From positions 558,001-622,000 of the forward strand of contig NZ_CP116005.1 of the NCBI RefSeq assembly GCF_027941835.1: DNA of 64,000 nt, written 5' to 3'. Numbering within the stretch: the first letter of the stretch is position 1; each line of letters opens with the position of its first letter. The notes below the pieces were generated by a model that saw only the letters and a list, made by a program, of their open reading frames with translations, ran no database searches and was not told where the DNA came from. Positions 17,372 through 26,539 of the stretch are shown piece after piece. The translations under genes and the position numbers were made by a program. Source of the DNA: Sphingosinicella microcystinivorans (GTDB taxonomy: Bacteria > Pseudomonadota > Alphaproteobacteria > Sphingomonadales > Sphingomonadaceae).

Positions 17372-19693
17372 ATGCGCCGACGCGCAGGTACGCAACATCG
17401 CGGGTTCGCCGCCGTTTCGACTCTCTGCCTTGCCGCCCTCCTCGCCGCGTGCGGCGGCGGTGGCAGCGGCACGCGCCCCGTGGCGCCGGGCACGGTGACG
17501 CCGCCCCCGACCCCGACGCCGACCCCCACGCCGACCCCGCCGCCCGTCTACGACACGGCCGAGTACCGGCGCTCAGACGCCGCGGCATCGGCAGGCGCGA
17601 TCGCCGCCTATGAAGCCGGCGCGACCGGTGCGGGCGTGAAGATCGCGGTGATCGACAGCGGGGTCGACATCCACAGCGCCGAGTTCGCGGGCCGCATCGA
17701 CCCGGCAAGCCGCGACGTCGCGGGCGCGCGCGGCATCGACGACACCAACGGCCACGGCACGTCGGTTTCCGCCATAGCGCTCGCCGCCAAGAACGACCGC
17801 GAGATCCACGGCCTCGCCTTCGATGCGACGCTGATCGCGCTCAGGACCGACACGCCCGGCACCTGCTCGTCGAGCGACGGCTGCTCCCATTCCGACAACA
17901 ACATCGCCGCCGCCATCGACACGGCGGTCGCGGCGGGCGCGCGCGTCATCAACATGTCGCTGGGCGGCGGGCGGCCCAATTCGCGCCTGCGGGCCGCGAT
18001 CGCGAACGCCGCGGCAGCGGGCGTCATCATCGTCATCTCGGCGGGCAACGACAGCCTCGCGAATCCCGATCTCTTCGCGCAGGTCGCGAGCGACCCGGCC
18101 GCGCGCGGCCGTGTCATCATCGCGGGCTCGGTGAACGACCGGGACGCGCTTTCGGATTTCAGCAACCGCGCGGGCAGCTATGCCGCGTACTATCTGGCAA
18201 CGCTCGGCGAGAGCGTGCGCAGCTTCGATCACACGGGCACGCCGTACCTGTTCAGCGGCACCTCCTATGCCGCCCCCGGCATCTCCGGGGCCGTCGCGCT
18301 GCTTGCCGACGCCTTCCCCGGCCTGACCGCGGACCAGATCATCGACATCCTGTTCCGCACGGCGCGCGACGCGGGCGCGCTCGGCGACGACGCCGTCTTC
18401 GGCCAGGGCATCCTCGATCTGATCCGCGCCTTCTCGCCGATCGGCGGCACGTCGCTTCCCGGTAGCGCCGTGCCCGTCACCGGCGAGGCGGGATCGCTCG
18501 CCGTGCTCGGCGGCGCGCTCGGCGATGGCGGCGCTCTCGCCGGCGCGCTTTCCGATGTCGTGGTGCTCGACAGCTACGGGCGCGCCTACGTCGCCGATCT
18601 CGGCGCGGGCGTCTCGCGGATCGCCCCCGCGCCGCGTCTTGCCGCCGCGCTCCAGACCAACACCGAGGAGGCGCGCGACGCGTTCGGCGTCGCGGGCTAC
18701 AGCCTATCGTGGAACGCCGCCGTCAGCACGCGGCCGTGGCTCGGCCTCGCGCAGGCGGGCGGCATCGACGCCCGCGCCGACGCGGACGCGCGCGTCACGC
18801 GCGGCTTCGTCACCGGCAGCGTCATGCCGGGCACCGGCGTCGGCTTCGCGGCGGGCTACGGCGCGGACGACCTGCTCGCGAACATGGCGGGCACGCGCGC
18901 GCCCGGCTCCCGCTTCATCGCGAGCGGCGATGCGCTGCGCGACGACGGCGTCTCCGTCGCGGGCACGCGCGCCGCGGCGATCAGCCAGCGCCTCGGCGGC
19001 TGGACCTTCGGCATGGCGGCGGGCACCGGCGAAACCGGATCGCTGCGCCCCGGCAGCGCATGGGACCGCCGCCGCGACGTGGACGCCGTGCAGCTGTTCG
19101 CGGCCAGCGCATCGCGCCGCATCGGCGCGTCCGACGTCACCGTCACGTGGAGCCGCCTCGACGAGAGCGGCAGCATCCTCGGCGCCGAAGGCTCGGCGGC
19201 GCTCGGGCCGACGCGCGCGTCGAGCGATTTCCTCGGCCTCGACTGGGCGATGGATGCCGGGCGCGGCTGGCGCATCGCGGCGCAGGCGCGCGGCGGGCTG
19301 ACCCGTCTCGACGTCGCCGCTGGCGGCCTCGTCTCCGGCGCCGACGCGCTCCGCAGCTTCGCCTTCGCGTTCGACGTCACGAAGTCCGGCCTGTTCGCGC
19401 GCGGCGACGAGGTCTCCGTGCGGATCGCGCAGCCGCTGCGCGTGGAAGGCGGCGCGCTCCGGGTCGATATTCCGACGAGCTACGACTACGAGACGGAAAC
19501 CGCCGGCTACACCCGCCGCACCTTCACGCTCGCGCCATCCGGCCGCGAGATCAGCGTGGAGGCCGCGTGGTCCTTGCCCCTCGCGGGCCTCGGCCGCCTC
19601 GACACGAACATCTTCTGGCGCCGCGATCCCGGCCACATCGCGGCGCTCGACGACGACGTCGGCGCGGCGCTGCGCCTCAGGGCACGCTTCTAG
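17372..19693 (+). CDS. Subtilisin-family autotransporter lipoprotein (NalP-like)
   Basis: A 773-residue surface protease. The N-terminus ends in the lipobox LAAC (Cys27), followed by Gly-rich and Pro-Thr repeats (about residues 41-58) as a flexible tether. The S8 domain spans about 85-360 with catalytic Asp95 (VIDSGVD), His128 (NGHGTS) and Ser298 (SGTSYAAP). The C-terminal ~340 residues have alternating beta-strand patterns and end in LRLRARF, with the terminal Phe of outer-membrane barrels. The layout resembles Neisseria NalP, which is lipidated, then processes surface proteins. TTG 17351 and GTG 17360 are alternative starts; ATG 17372 best fits the GAGGGGAG ribosome-binding site. Confidence 0.9.
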   Translation: MRRRAGTQHRGFAAVSTLCLAALLAACGGGGSGTRPVAPGTVTPPPTPTPTPTPTPPPVYDTAEYRRSDAAASAGAIAAYEAGATGAGVKIAVIDSGVDIHSAEFAGRIDPASRDVAGARGIDDTNGHGTSVSAIALAAKNDREIHGLAFDATLIALRTDTPGTCSSSDGCSHSDNNIAAAIDTAVAAGARVINMSLGGGRPNSRLRAAIANAAAAGVIIVISAGNDSLANPDLFAQVASDPAARGRVIIAGSVNDRDALSDFSNRAGSYAAYYLATLGESVRSFDHTGTPYLFSGTSYAAPGISGAVALLADAFPGLTADQIIDILFRTARDAGALGDDAVFGQGILDLIRAFSPIGGTSLPGSAVPVTGEAGSLAVLGGALGDGGALAGALSDVVVLDSYGRAYVADLGAGVSRIAPAPRLAAALQTNTEEARDAFGVAGYSLSWNAAVSTRPWLGLAQAGGIDARADADARVTRGFVTGSVMPGTGVGFAAGYGADDLLANMAGTRAPGSRFIASGDALRDDGVSVAGTRAAAISQRLGGWTFGMAAGTGETGSLRPGSAWDRRRDVDAVQLFAASASRRIGASDVTVTWSRLDESGSILGAEGSAALGPTRASSDFLGLDWAMDAGRGWRIAAQARGGLTRLDVAAGGLVSGADALRSFAFAFDVTKSGLFARGDEVSVRIAQPLRVEGGALRVDIPTSYDYETETAGYTRRTFTLAPSGREISVEAAWSLPLAGLGRLDTNIFWRRDPGHIAALDDDVGAALRLRARF

Positions 19694-19896
19694 CGCTGCG
19701 CCGAAACCGCATCGAGGCGGCGCACCGCCCCGTGCGCGAGCCGCACGACCTCATCGTCGAACTCCGCCACGGTCGAAAGCCGCCTGCCGCATTCGGTGCA
19801 GACGATCCAGTCGCGCTCGGCGGGCCGGTCCGACATCGCGAAGTCCGTGCCGCCGCAGTTCTCGCATTTCAGGCTGACCCTGATTCCTCCAGTCAT
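19690..19896 (-). CDS. Small zinc-ribbon protein
   Basis: A 68-residue protein with CENC near the N-terminus and CTEC about 20 residues later, a four-cysteine zinc ribbon, followed by an acidic/Arg-rich helix. Such proteins are common in sphingomonads and may bind nucleic acid or another protein; the role is unknown. The ATG at 19894-19896 follows GGGGAGA. Its TAG stop is read from the same CTAG palindrome that gives the TAG stop of the convergent S8 gene. Confidence 0.72.
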   Translation of the reverse strand: MTGGIRVSLKCENCGGTDFAMSDRPAERDWIVCTECGRRLSTVAEFDDEVVRLAHGAVRRLDAVSAQR

Positions 19897-19995
19897 GGCT
19901 GATCTCCCCGGTTCCATGCTTTTGACGCAAAGCTATCGGGCTGGTGCGGGAAGTCGAGTCGTCTTGTGCGGGAAACCGCGGCCTTGAAAAACAGA

Positions 19996-20029
19996 GGGCC
20001 GGCATCCTCTCCGGAGAGGACACCGGCCC
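19996..20029 (-). terminator. Rho-independent terminator of the EF-hand gene
   Basis: GGGCCGG (19996-20002) pairs with CCGGCCC (20023-20029), enclosing the palindrome CTCTCCGGAGAG. Read on the minus strand the stem is followed by TCTGTTTTT, a good U-tract, about 90 bases after the EF-hand stop codon. Confidence 0.8.
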
Positions 20030-20118
20030 CGGCGCGCGTTCGGGCTCATCTTCCGACAGGGGGGGATCGGAAACGGCGCCCCACGCGCTCTCAGGAAAGC
20101 GGATCGGACTGGGACCGA

Positions 20119-20799
20119 TCAGCTGTCGCCGCGCTCCGCGCGACGTTCCGCACGCATCGCCTCGCGCGCAGCCTTGCGCTCCTCGGGGCTCAGCGTACCG
20201 TCCTTGTTCGTGTCGGCCGCGTCGAACCGGGCGAGCGGCTTCGCCTTCGCCTCGGCAAGCGTCACGCGGCCGTCCTTGTTGGCATCCGCGCTTTCGATCC
20301 ACTTGGCGCCGAAACCGCCACCGAAACCGCCGAAACCGTCATGGCCGCCGCGGTGCATCATGCGGTGGCCCTTGCGGCCGTCCCGGCCGCCCTTCATCCA
20401 CGCGCCGCGGTCCTTGCCGTCGGCCGAGGCGGTTTCCCGGCGCTCCTTCCACTTGGCCTTCATCCCGGCGTGGTGCGAATCCCACTCCTGCCGGCTCACC
20501 TGCCCGTTCTTGTCCGCGTCCATCGACTCGAACACGCGGGTGCGCGCTTCCGCCACCGTCTTGTCGATCTCGGCGCGGCGGGCCTCCGCGCGGGCCTTCA
20601 GTTCGGCTTCGGTGACGGCGCCGTCCTTGTTGGCGTCCGCCGCGGCGAAGCGCTCGGCGATTTTCTTCTCGAGGTCCGCGCGCGTCTGCGGCGCGTTCCA
20701 GCGGGCGGCCCTGTCAGGCGAAGGCGGGGCGGCGGTCTGGGCGATCGCGGGCAGCGCCATCAGGGCCACTGCCGAAGCGCCGATCATCAGGTATTTCAT
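20119..20799 (-). CDS. Secreted EF-hand calcium-binding protein
   Basis: A 226-residue exported protein with a signal peptide (about residues 1-21, ending PAIAQ) and four canonical EF-hand loops: DANKDGAVTEAE, DADKNGQVSRQE, DANKDGRVTLAE and DTNKDGTLSPEE. Between the second and third loops is a His/Met/Gly/Phe-rich insert (MMHRGGHDGFGGFGG) that could bind transition metal. It is probably a periplasmic calcium sensor or buffer. The ATG at 20797-20799 is preferred; GTG starts at 20802 and 20811 are alternatives. It has its own terminator and stands alone. Confidence 0.88.
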   Translation of the reverse strand: MKYLMIGASAVALMALPAIAQTAAPPSPDRAARWNAPQTRADLEKKIAERFAAADANKDGAVTEAELKARAEARRAEIDKTVAEARTRVFESMDADKNGQVSRQEWDSHHAGMKAKWKERRETASADGKDRGAWMKGGRDGRKGHRMMHRGGHDGFGGFGGGFGAKWIESADANKDGRVTLAEAKAKPLARFDAADTNKDGTLSPEERKAAREAMRAERRAERGDS

Positions 20800-20934
20800 C
20801 ACGTCTTTCACTCCGTATCGTCCATGCGATTACCTGCCTATACGCACGGCGCGCTGACTCTCCCTTGAATAAGCCGTTCATCAATGCGAAGGGCGCGCGC
20901 GTACTCACAGGTTTTTCGCGAAAGGTGCGGGTGG

Positions 20935-22149
20935 ATGTCTGAAATCAAGCGCGTGGTTCTGGCCTTCTCGGGCGGTCTCGACACGAGCGTCATCCTGAAA
21001 TGGCTCCAGCAGACATACGCCTGCGAGGTCGTCACCTTCACCGCCGACCTCGGGCAGGGCGAGGAACTCGGGCCGGCGCGCGCCAAGGCGGAGCTGATGG
21101 GCGTGCGCCCCGAGCACATCTTCATCGACGACCTGCGCGAGGAGTTCGTGAAGGACTACGTGTTCCCGATGATGCGCGCGAACGCGCTCTATGAGGGCCT
21201 CTACCTCCTCGGCACCTCGATCGCCCGGCCGCTGATCGCGAAGCGCCAGATCGAGATCGCGCGCGCCGTGGGCGCCGACGCCGTCTCCCACGGCGCGACC
21301 GGCAAGGGCAACGATCAGGTCCGCTTCGAGCTCGGCTATTACGGCCTCAACCCCGACATCAAGGTGATCGCGCCGTGGCGCGAGTGGGACCTCACCAGCC
21401 GCACCCGCCTCATCGAGTTCGCCGAGGCGCACCAGATCCCGGTGGCGAAGGACAAGCGCGGCGAGGCGCCCTTCTCCACCGACGCGAACCTCCTCCACAC
21501 CTCGTCCGAGGGCAAGGTGCTCGAGGACCCGTGGCAGGAGGTGCCCGACTACGTCTACTCGCGCACCGTGAACCCGGAGGACGCGCCCGACGCGCCCGAG
21601 TACATCACCATCGACTTCGAGCGCGGCGACGGCGTCGCGCTGAACGGCGAGGGGCTGAGCCCGGCGACGCTCCTTGAAAAGCTGAACGACCTCGGTCGCA
21701 AGCACGGCATCGGCCGCCTCGATCTCGTCGAGAACCGCTTCGTCGGCATGAAGTCGCGCGGCATGTACGAGACGCCCGGCGGCACCATCTATCACACCGC
21801 GCACCGCGCCATCGAGCAGCTGACGCTCGACCGCGGCGCCGCGCACCTCAAGGACGAGCTTGCCCCGCGCTATGCCGAGCTCGTCTACAACGGCTTCTGG
21901 TTCAGCCCCGAGCGCGAGATGCTGCAGGCCGCCATCGACCACAGCCAGAGACAAGTCTCCGGCACCGTCCGCCTCAAGCTCTACAAGGGTTCGGCATGGG
22001 TCGTCGGCCGCAAGTCGCCGAACTCGCTCTATTCCGAGAAGGTCGTCACCTTCGAGGACGACGCCGGCGCCTACGACCAGCGCGACGCGGAAGGCTTCAT
22101 CAAGCTGAACGCACTGCGCCTGCGCCTGCTCGGGCGGCGGGGCGCTTAA
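20935..22149 (+). CDS. argG: Argininosuccinate synthase
   Basis: Joins citrulline and aspartate with ATP to form argininosuccinate in arginine biosynthesis. The 404-residue protein has the ATP-pyrophosphatase P-loop FSGGLDTS at residues 11-18, the [13 protein letters not shown] segment for citrulline and aspartate binding, and the C-terminal tetramerisation helix. The ATG at 20935 is used because the family starts with this [10 protein letters not shown] sequence; the open frame upstream has no similarity. Confidence 0.97.
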   Translation: MSEIKRVVLAFSGGLDTSVILKWLQQTYACEVVTFTADLGQGEELGPARAKAELMGVRPEHIFIDDLREEFVKDYVFPMMRANALYEGLYLLGTSIARPLIAKRQIEIARAVGADAVSHGATGKGNDQVRFELGYYGLNPDIKVIAPWREWDLTSRTRLIEFAEAHQIPVAKDKRGEAPFSTDANLLHTSSEGKVLEDPWQEVPDYVYSRTVNPEDAPDAPEYITIDFERGDGVALNGEGLSPATLLEKLNDLGRKHGIGRLDLVENRFVGMKSRGMYETPGGTIYHTAHRAIEQLTLDRGAAHLKDELAPRYAELVYNGFWFSPEREMLQAAIDHSQRQVSGTVRLKLYKGSAWVVGRKSPNSLYSEKVVTFEDDAGAYDQRDAEGFIKLNALRLRLLGRRGA

Positions 22150-22186
22150 ACCCGCCTTAACCCCGCGCCCCTAGGCTCGCCGCACC

Positions 22187-23287
22187 ATGCAGACGGCGGG
22201 CGCGATGAAAGCGGATAGCGGCGAGCTTCGCGCGGCGGGCGCGATGCTCGGCGTCGCGGGCCTGTACATGGCCGCCGTGCTCAGCACGGGCCTCGTCCCC
22301 ACGGGCCAGTTCGTCCAGCTTTTCAGCGTCTACGCGCAGTCGCTCGGCGCGCTGACGCTCGCGGCGGGCGGCATCGCGCTGTTCGTCGAATGTGGCCGCC
22401 GGGCGCGCCGCGAGGGCGCCGCCCCCTCCCCGTTCGGCGTGATCCGCGCGTTCGTGGCGCTGCGCTGGCAGCGCGACCGCTTCCTCAGCCTCGCCGTGCC
22501 GCCGCTCGTCTGCGCGACGATGCTGGCGACGTTCAACGCCTTCAAGCAGGCGATCCTGCCGCGCGCGGGCTTTCACCTCGATGCGCTGTTCGCGGCGTGG
22601 GACAAGGCGCTGTTCCTCGGCACAGATCCCTGGGTGGTGACACACAAGGTGCTGAGCGGCCCCGCCGCCACGCTCGCCGTCGACAGCTTCTACCACGGCT
22701 GGTTCGTGCCGATGACGCTCGGCGTCATCGTCTGCGCCTACCTCCGCGATTCGCACCTTCGCACCCAGTACGTGCTCAGCTACGCGGTCTCGTGGATCCT
22801 GATCGGCTCCGTGCTGGCGTGGCTGCTCCCGGCCGCCGGACCCTGTTTCTACGACGATTTCGCCGGCGGCGCGCCGACCTTCACGGCGCTGATGGACACG
22901 CTCGTGGGCTACGACCGCACGCTTGTCGCCGAAGGCGGCGCCGGTCTTGCCGCGCTCAAGAACCAGCAGGCGCTTCTCAATCACTTCGGCGGCAGCGGCC
23001 CGCTCGTGCTCGGCGGCGGCATTTCCGCGATGCCCTCGATGCACAATGCGCTCGCCGTTCTGTTTGCGCTCGGCGGGATGCGGATCAACCGCGTGCTCGG
23101 CTGGGTGATGTGGATCTACGCGGTGCTGATCTGGATCGGCTCGATCCACCTCGGCTGGCACTATGCGATCGACGGCATCGCCGCCGTCGTGCTCGTCATG
23201 CTCATCTGGTACGCCTGCGGCCGCGCCGCGGCGGCCATGCTCGCCGCGCGCCAGCACCGCGAACCCGTGCTGGCGCTCGCCGAATAG
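22187..23287 (+). CDS. PAP2_3-type membrane phosphatase/transferase (inositolphosphotransferase-like)
   Basis: A 366-residue polytopic membrane protein with at least six hydrophobic segments. The lipid phosphatase motifs are SAMPSMHNA (about residues 280-288) and GSIHLGWHYAIDG, containing the two histidines and the Asp of the catalytic triad; this spacing resembles Aur1/Ipt1-like enzymes that move a phosphorylated head group onto ceramide. Sphingomonads make glycosphingolipids instead of classical LPS, so a role in sphingolipid or phospholipid head-group transfer is plausible but unproven. ATG 22187 and ATG 22205 are both possible starts; the second has GGCGGG five bases upstream. Confidence 0.76.
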   Translation: MQTAGAMKADSGELRAAGAMLGVAGLYMAAVLSTGLVPTGQFVQLFSVYAQSLGALTLAAGGIALFVECGRRARREGAAPSPFGVIRAFVALRWQRDRFLSLAVPPLVCATMLATFNAFKQAILPRAGFHLDALFAAWDKALFLGTDPWVVTHKVLSGPAATLAVDSFYHGWFVPMTLGVIVCAYLRDSHLRTQYVLSYAVSWILIGSVLAWLLPAAGPCFYDDFAGGAPTFTALMDTLVGYDRTLVAEGGAGLAALKNQQALLNHFGGSGPLVLGGGISAMPSMHNALAVLFALGGMRINRVLGWVMWIYAVLIWIGSIHLGWHYAIDGIAAVVLVMLIWYACGRAAAAMLAARQHREPVLALAE

Positions 23288-23290
23288 GCG

Positions 23291-23668
23291 TCAGCGCGCG
23301 AAGACGGCGAACTTGTAGCTGAGGAAGTTGAAGCCCATCGCCGCGACGGTCGCGGCGGCGAACGCCGGTATCGTCGCCGCACCGGCATAGGTCAGCGCCG
23401 AGAAGGTCGCGGCGTTGACCGCAAGCCCGCCGAGCGAGGCCCCGACATAGCGGCCGAACTCGCGCCACGTCGGCGGCGCGTTCACCCGGAACGTCCAGCG
23501 CCGGTTGCCCGTCCACGTCGTCAGGATCGCGAGGCCGAGCGCCGGAACCTGCGCCGCGTAGGGGGAAAGCCCGATCCGCACGAGCCCTTCGAGGCTCGCC
23601 GCGCCGACGACGAAGGCTGCGCCCCCGACGCCGAGGAACACGGCGCCTTCGCGAAGGCGCGCCTTCAC
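23291..23668 (-). CDS. GtrA family membrane protein
   Basis: A 125-residue protein with four hydrophobic helices and the GtrA features TTWTGNRRWTF and MGFNFLSYKFAVF. GtrA-like proteins are thought to flip or help use polyprenyl-phosphate-linked sugars. The start is a GTG (complement 23666-23668) that overlaps the stop of the glycosyltransferase gene as GTGA, so it acts together with that enzyme. Confidence 0.87.
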   Translation of the reverse strand: MKARLREGAVFLGVGGAAFVVGAASLEGLVRIGLSPYAAQVPALGLAILTTWTGNRRWTFRVNAPPTWREFGRYVGASLGGLAVNAATFSALTYAGAATIPAFAAATVAAMGFNFLSYKFAVFAR

Positions 23669-24639
23669 GGCGTCGGCAGCCCGCGCTGCGTCAGCAGGAA
23701 CATGCGCTTCAGTTCCACGCGCGAGCGCGAGACCGAATCGAGGATGAGCCCGCAGGTCGCGGACATCGCCGCGATGATCATCAGCGCGGCGGCGAGGATC
23801 GCGGTCGGGAAGCGCGGCACCAGCCCCGTCGCCAGATACTCGGCCACGACCGGCAGGCCGAACGCCAGCGACGCCGCCATCAGCAGCGCGGCGAGACCGC
23901 CGAAGAAGAACGCGGGCCGCGTTTCCTTGAGCAGCAGGAAGAACACCGAAAGGATGCGGAAACCGTCGCGGAACGTCCTCAGCTTGCTGACCGAGCCCTC
24001 GGGTCGCACGCCGTAGTCGATTTCGATCTCCGCCACCGGCAGCATCAGCTGGCTCGCGTGGACGGACATCTCGGTCTCGATCTCGAAGCCGCGGCTCACC
24101 GCCGGGAACGTCTTGGCGAAGCGGCGGCTGAACACGCGGTAGCCCGAGAAGATGTCGCTGAAATCGTCGCCGAACATCCACTGGAAGACGCCGTTGAACA
24201 GGCGGTTGCCGAGCGCGTGGCCCGAACGCCCGGCGTCCTGCCGCACGCCGCGCCGCGTTCCCACCACCATGTCGAGCCTGCGCTCGACGAGCGCCTTCAC
24301 GAGCATCGGCGCGTCGACCGCCGCATAGGTGCCGTCGCCGTCCGCCATCACGTAGATGTCGGCGTCGACCTCGGCGAACATGCGGCGCACGACATGGCCC
24401 TTGCCCTGCCGCGTCTCGCGGATGACGACCGCGCCCGCGGCTTCCGCCACGCGCGCCGTGTCGTCGGAGGAATTGTTGTCGAACACATAGACGACCGCGC
24501 CGGGCAGCGCCTCCGCGAAGCCCGCGACGACATCCGCGATCGTCGCCGCCTCGTTGTAGCACGGCAGCACGACGGCGGTCGAAAGCCCGACGCGCGGGTG
24601 CGCGGTGTCGAACTGCGAGGCGGAAGGAATGGAGACCAT
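23665..24639 (-). CDS. Family 2 glycosyltransferase with C-terminal membrane helices
   Basis: A 324-residue GT-A enzyme of the polyprenol-phosphate mannose/glucose synthase type. The N-terminal fold begins AVVLPCYNEAATI; the nucleotide-sugar DXD region is MADGDGTY. Two membrane helices follow in the last ~90 residues (FFFGGLAALLMAASLAFGLP and FPTAILAAALMIIAAMSA). With GtrA it would make and present a lipid-linked sugar to the GT-C protein encoded divergently at 24764. AGGGAAA precedes the ATG. The acceptor is not known. Confidence 0.88.
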   Translation of the reverse strand: MVSIPSASQFDTAHPRVGLSTAVVLPCYNEAATIADVVAGFAEALPGAVVYVFDNNSSDDTARVAEAAGAVVIRETRQGKGHVVRRMFAEVDADIYVMADGDGTYAAVDAPMLVKALVERRLDMVVGTRRGVRQDAGRSGHALGNRLFNGVFQWMFGDDFSDIFSGYRVFSRRFAKTFPAVSRGFEIETEMSVHASQLMLPVAEIEIDYGVRPEGSVSKLRTFRDGFRILSVFFLLLKETRPAFFFGGLAALLMAASLAFGLPVVAEYLATGLVPRFPTAILAAALMIIAAMSATCGLILDSVSRSRVELKRMFLLTQRGLPTP

Positions 24640-24763
24640 GACGTTTCCCTGGCAGGCGGAATGTCCCGATGCTGCGGAGCCTAGGGCGGCGATGGCTTCC
24701 AACTGGTTAATATCCGCCCTTTCGAAGCCGACTGTTAACCATGTCCCGCGTAGACCGGCGCGC

Positions 24764-26539
24764 ATGGACACCGATCGGACCCGCGGCCTCCTCGTGCCGC
24801 TCATCATCGTCTGGCTGCTCGCCGCGCTCGCGCTCACCCTCGTGAACCGCGCGGACATCGCCGCGCTCGACCTTCCGGACACCGACGACGCGCAGCGGCT
24901 GATGCAGGTGCGCGACTGGCTCGGCGGGCAGGCGTGGGGCGATGTCGACCAGCACCGCATGAACCCGCCCGCGGGCGCGGACATGCACTGGTCGCGCCTC
25001 GTCGACCTGCCGATCGCGGGCATCATCGTCGTCACCGAGCCGGTTTTCGGCCGCGCCGCCGCCGAGCGTATCGCCGGAACGGCGGTGCCGCTCCTCGCCC
25101 TGTTCGTGGCGATGGGCGCGGCCGCGCTCACCGCCTTCCGCCTCGCCGGGCGGCAGGCCGCCATCCTCGCGGCCGTGTTCATCGCGGCGAGCGGCCAGAT
25201 CCTGTCGCTGTTCAAGCCACTCAGGATCGACCACCACAACTGGCAGATCGCCCTCATGCTGTGCGCCGTGGCGGCGCTCGCCGATCCGCGCCGCCGCTTC
25301 TCCTCCGGCGTCCTCGCCGGGCTCGCCACCGTCGCGGCGCTGGTCATCGGGCTCGAGATGCTGCCGCACCTCGTCGTCGCGGGCGCGATCCTCGTGCTCG
25401 GCTGGTGCCTTCAGCCCGCGCTCGGGCGGCTGCTCGCGGGCTACGGCGTCGCGCTCGTCGTGGGGTCGGCGCTCGCCTATCCGGCCTTCGTGCCGCCCGC
25501 GCGCTGGTGGTTCGCCGCCTGCGACGCGATCTCGCCCGTCTATGCCGTCCCGCTCGTGTTCGGCGGCGCGCTCGCCGCGCTGCTGCCGCAGATCGACCTG
25601 CTCACCACGCCGCTCAGGCGCGGCATCGCTGCCGCCGCGGGCTTCGCGAGCGTCGGCATCGCCGTGCTCGTCGCCTTCCCGCACTGCGCGAGCGGCCCGA
25701 TGGGCACGCTCGACCCCGCCTTCCTGCCGGTCCTCGCCCGCATCAGCGAGGCGCGCTCGATCGTCAGCTACCTCGGCAGCGAGCCCGAAACCGCGATCGC
25801 CTTCGGGCTTTACCCGTTCATCGGCATCGCCTGCGCGTTCGTCATGCTGCGCCGCGCGGACGCCGACCGGCGCTTCGGCTGGAGCCTCGTGTTCGGCCTG
25901 CTCGCCATCACGACATGGCTGATGTTCCTGCAACTGCGCGCCGCGACCGGCCCGAACGCGCTCGCCGCCGTCGCCGCTGCCGCCGTCGCCGCGATGCTGC
26001 TGCCCCGCGCCCGCGCGATCCCGGCGATGCTGCCGCGAATCGGTGCGACCGCGCTCGTGCTCGTCGGCCTCACCAGCGCGCTTCCCATGTTCGCCGCGCT
26101 CGCGGCGAAGCGCGTCGGCGGCTCCGGCAACGCCGCCCCAGCAACGGACACGCTCGCGTCCTGCACGGCGTCCGCGACGCTCGCGCCGCTGAACGGCGTG
26201 CCGAAGGGCATCATCGCCGACGTGTTCGACATGGGCCCCGCGATCCTCGTCCACACGCCGCACGGCGTCATCGCCGGCCCCTACCACCGCAACGCGGCCT
26301 CCATCGCGGATTCCGTCCGGCTGTGGCGCGCGGGGGACGACGAGGCGAAAGCCATCGCCGCCCGCTACGGCGCGACCTATGTGCTCGGCTGCGTCGGCAC
26401 CAACGACCTCGCCGCCGCGAAGAAGGACGCGCCCGAGGGGCTGTGGGCGCACCTCGAAGCCGGTGAAGTCCCGGCATGGCTCGAACCCGTGCCGATGCCG
26501 AAGGGCTCGCCCTTGCGGCTCTACCGGATCAAAGGCTGA
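24764..26539 (+). CDS. Polytopic GT-C-like membrane protein
   Basis: A 591-residue protein with about 12 hydrophobic segments. The first periplasmic loop contains PDTDDAQRLMQVRDWL, an acidic motif like that in GT-C glycosyltransferases using polyprenyl-phosphate sugars; a soluble C-terminal domain of about 120 residues (after LASCTASATLAPL) contains paired cysteines. The divergent GT2/GtrA pair would supply the donor. Membership in GT-C is inferred from topology and the acidic motif. The 3' end overlaps the convergent marC gene by 11 bases. Confidence 0.7.
   Translation: MDTDRTRGLLVPLIIVWLLAALALTLVNRADIAALDLPDTDDAQRLMQVRDWLGGQAWGDVDQHRMNPPAGADMHWSRLVDLPIAGIIVVTEPVFGRAAAERIAGTAVPLLALFVAMGAAALTAFRLAGRQAAILAAVFIAASGQILSLFKPLRIDHHNWQIALMLCAVAALADPRRRFSSGVLAGLATVAALVIGLEMLPHLVVAGAILVLGWCLQPALGRLLAGYGVALVVGSALAYPAFVPPARWWFAACDAISPVYAVPLVFGGALAALLPQIDLLTTPLRRGIAAAAGFASVGIAVLVAFPHCASGPMGTLDPAFLPVLARISEARSIVSYLGSEPETAIAFGLYPFIGIACAFVMLRRADADRRFGWSLVFGLLAITTWLMFLQLRAATGPNALAAVAAAAVAAMLLPRARAIPAMLPRIGATALVLVGLTSALPMFAALAAKRVGGSGNAAPATDTLASCTASATLAPLNGVPKGIIADVFDMGPAILVHTPHGVIAGPYHRNAASIADSVRLWRAGDDEAKAIAARYGATYVLGCVGTNDLAAAKKDAPEGLWAHLEAGEVPAWLEPVPMPKGSPLRLYRIKG

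Noticed and set aside
17498-17550. Short tandem repeat resembling a CRISPR or minisatellite
   Set aside because: It is the coding sequence of the Pro-Thr tether in the S8 lipoprotein, in frame.
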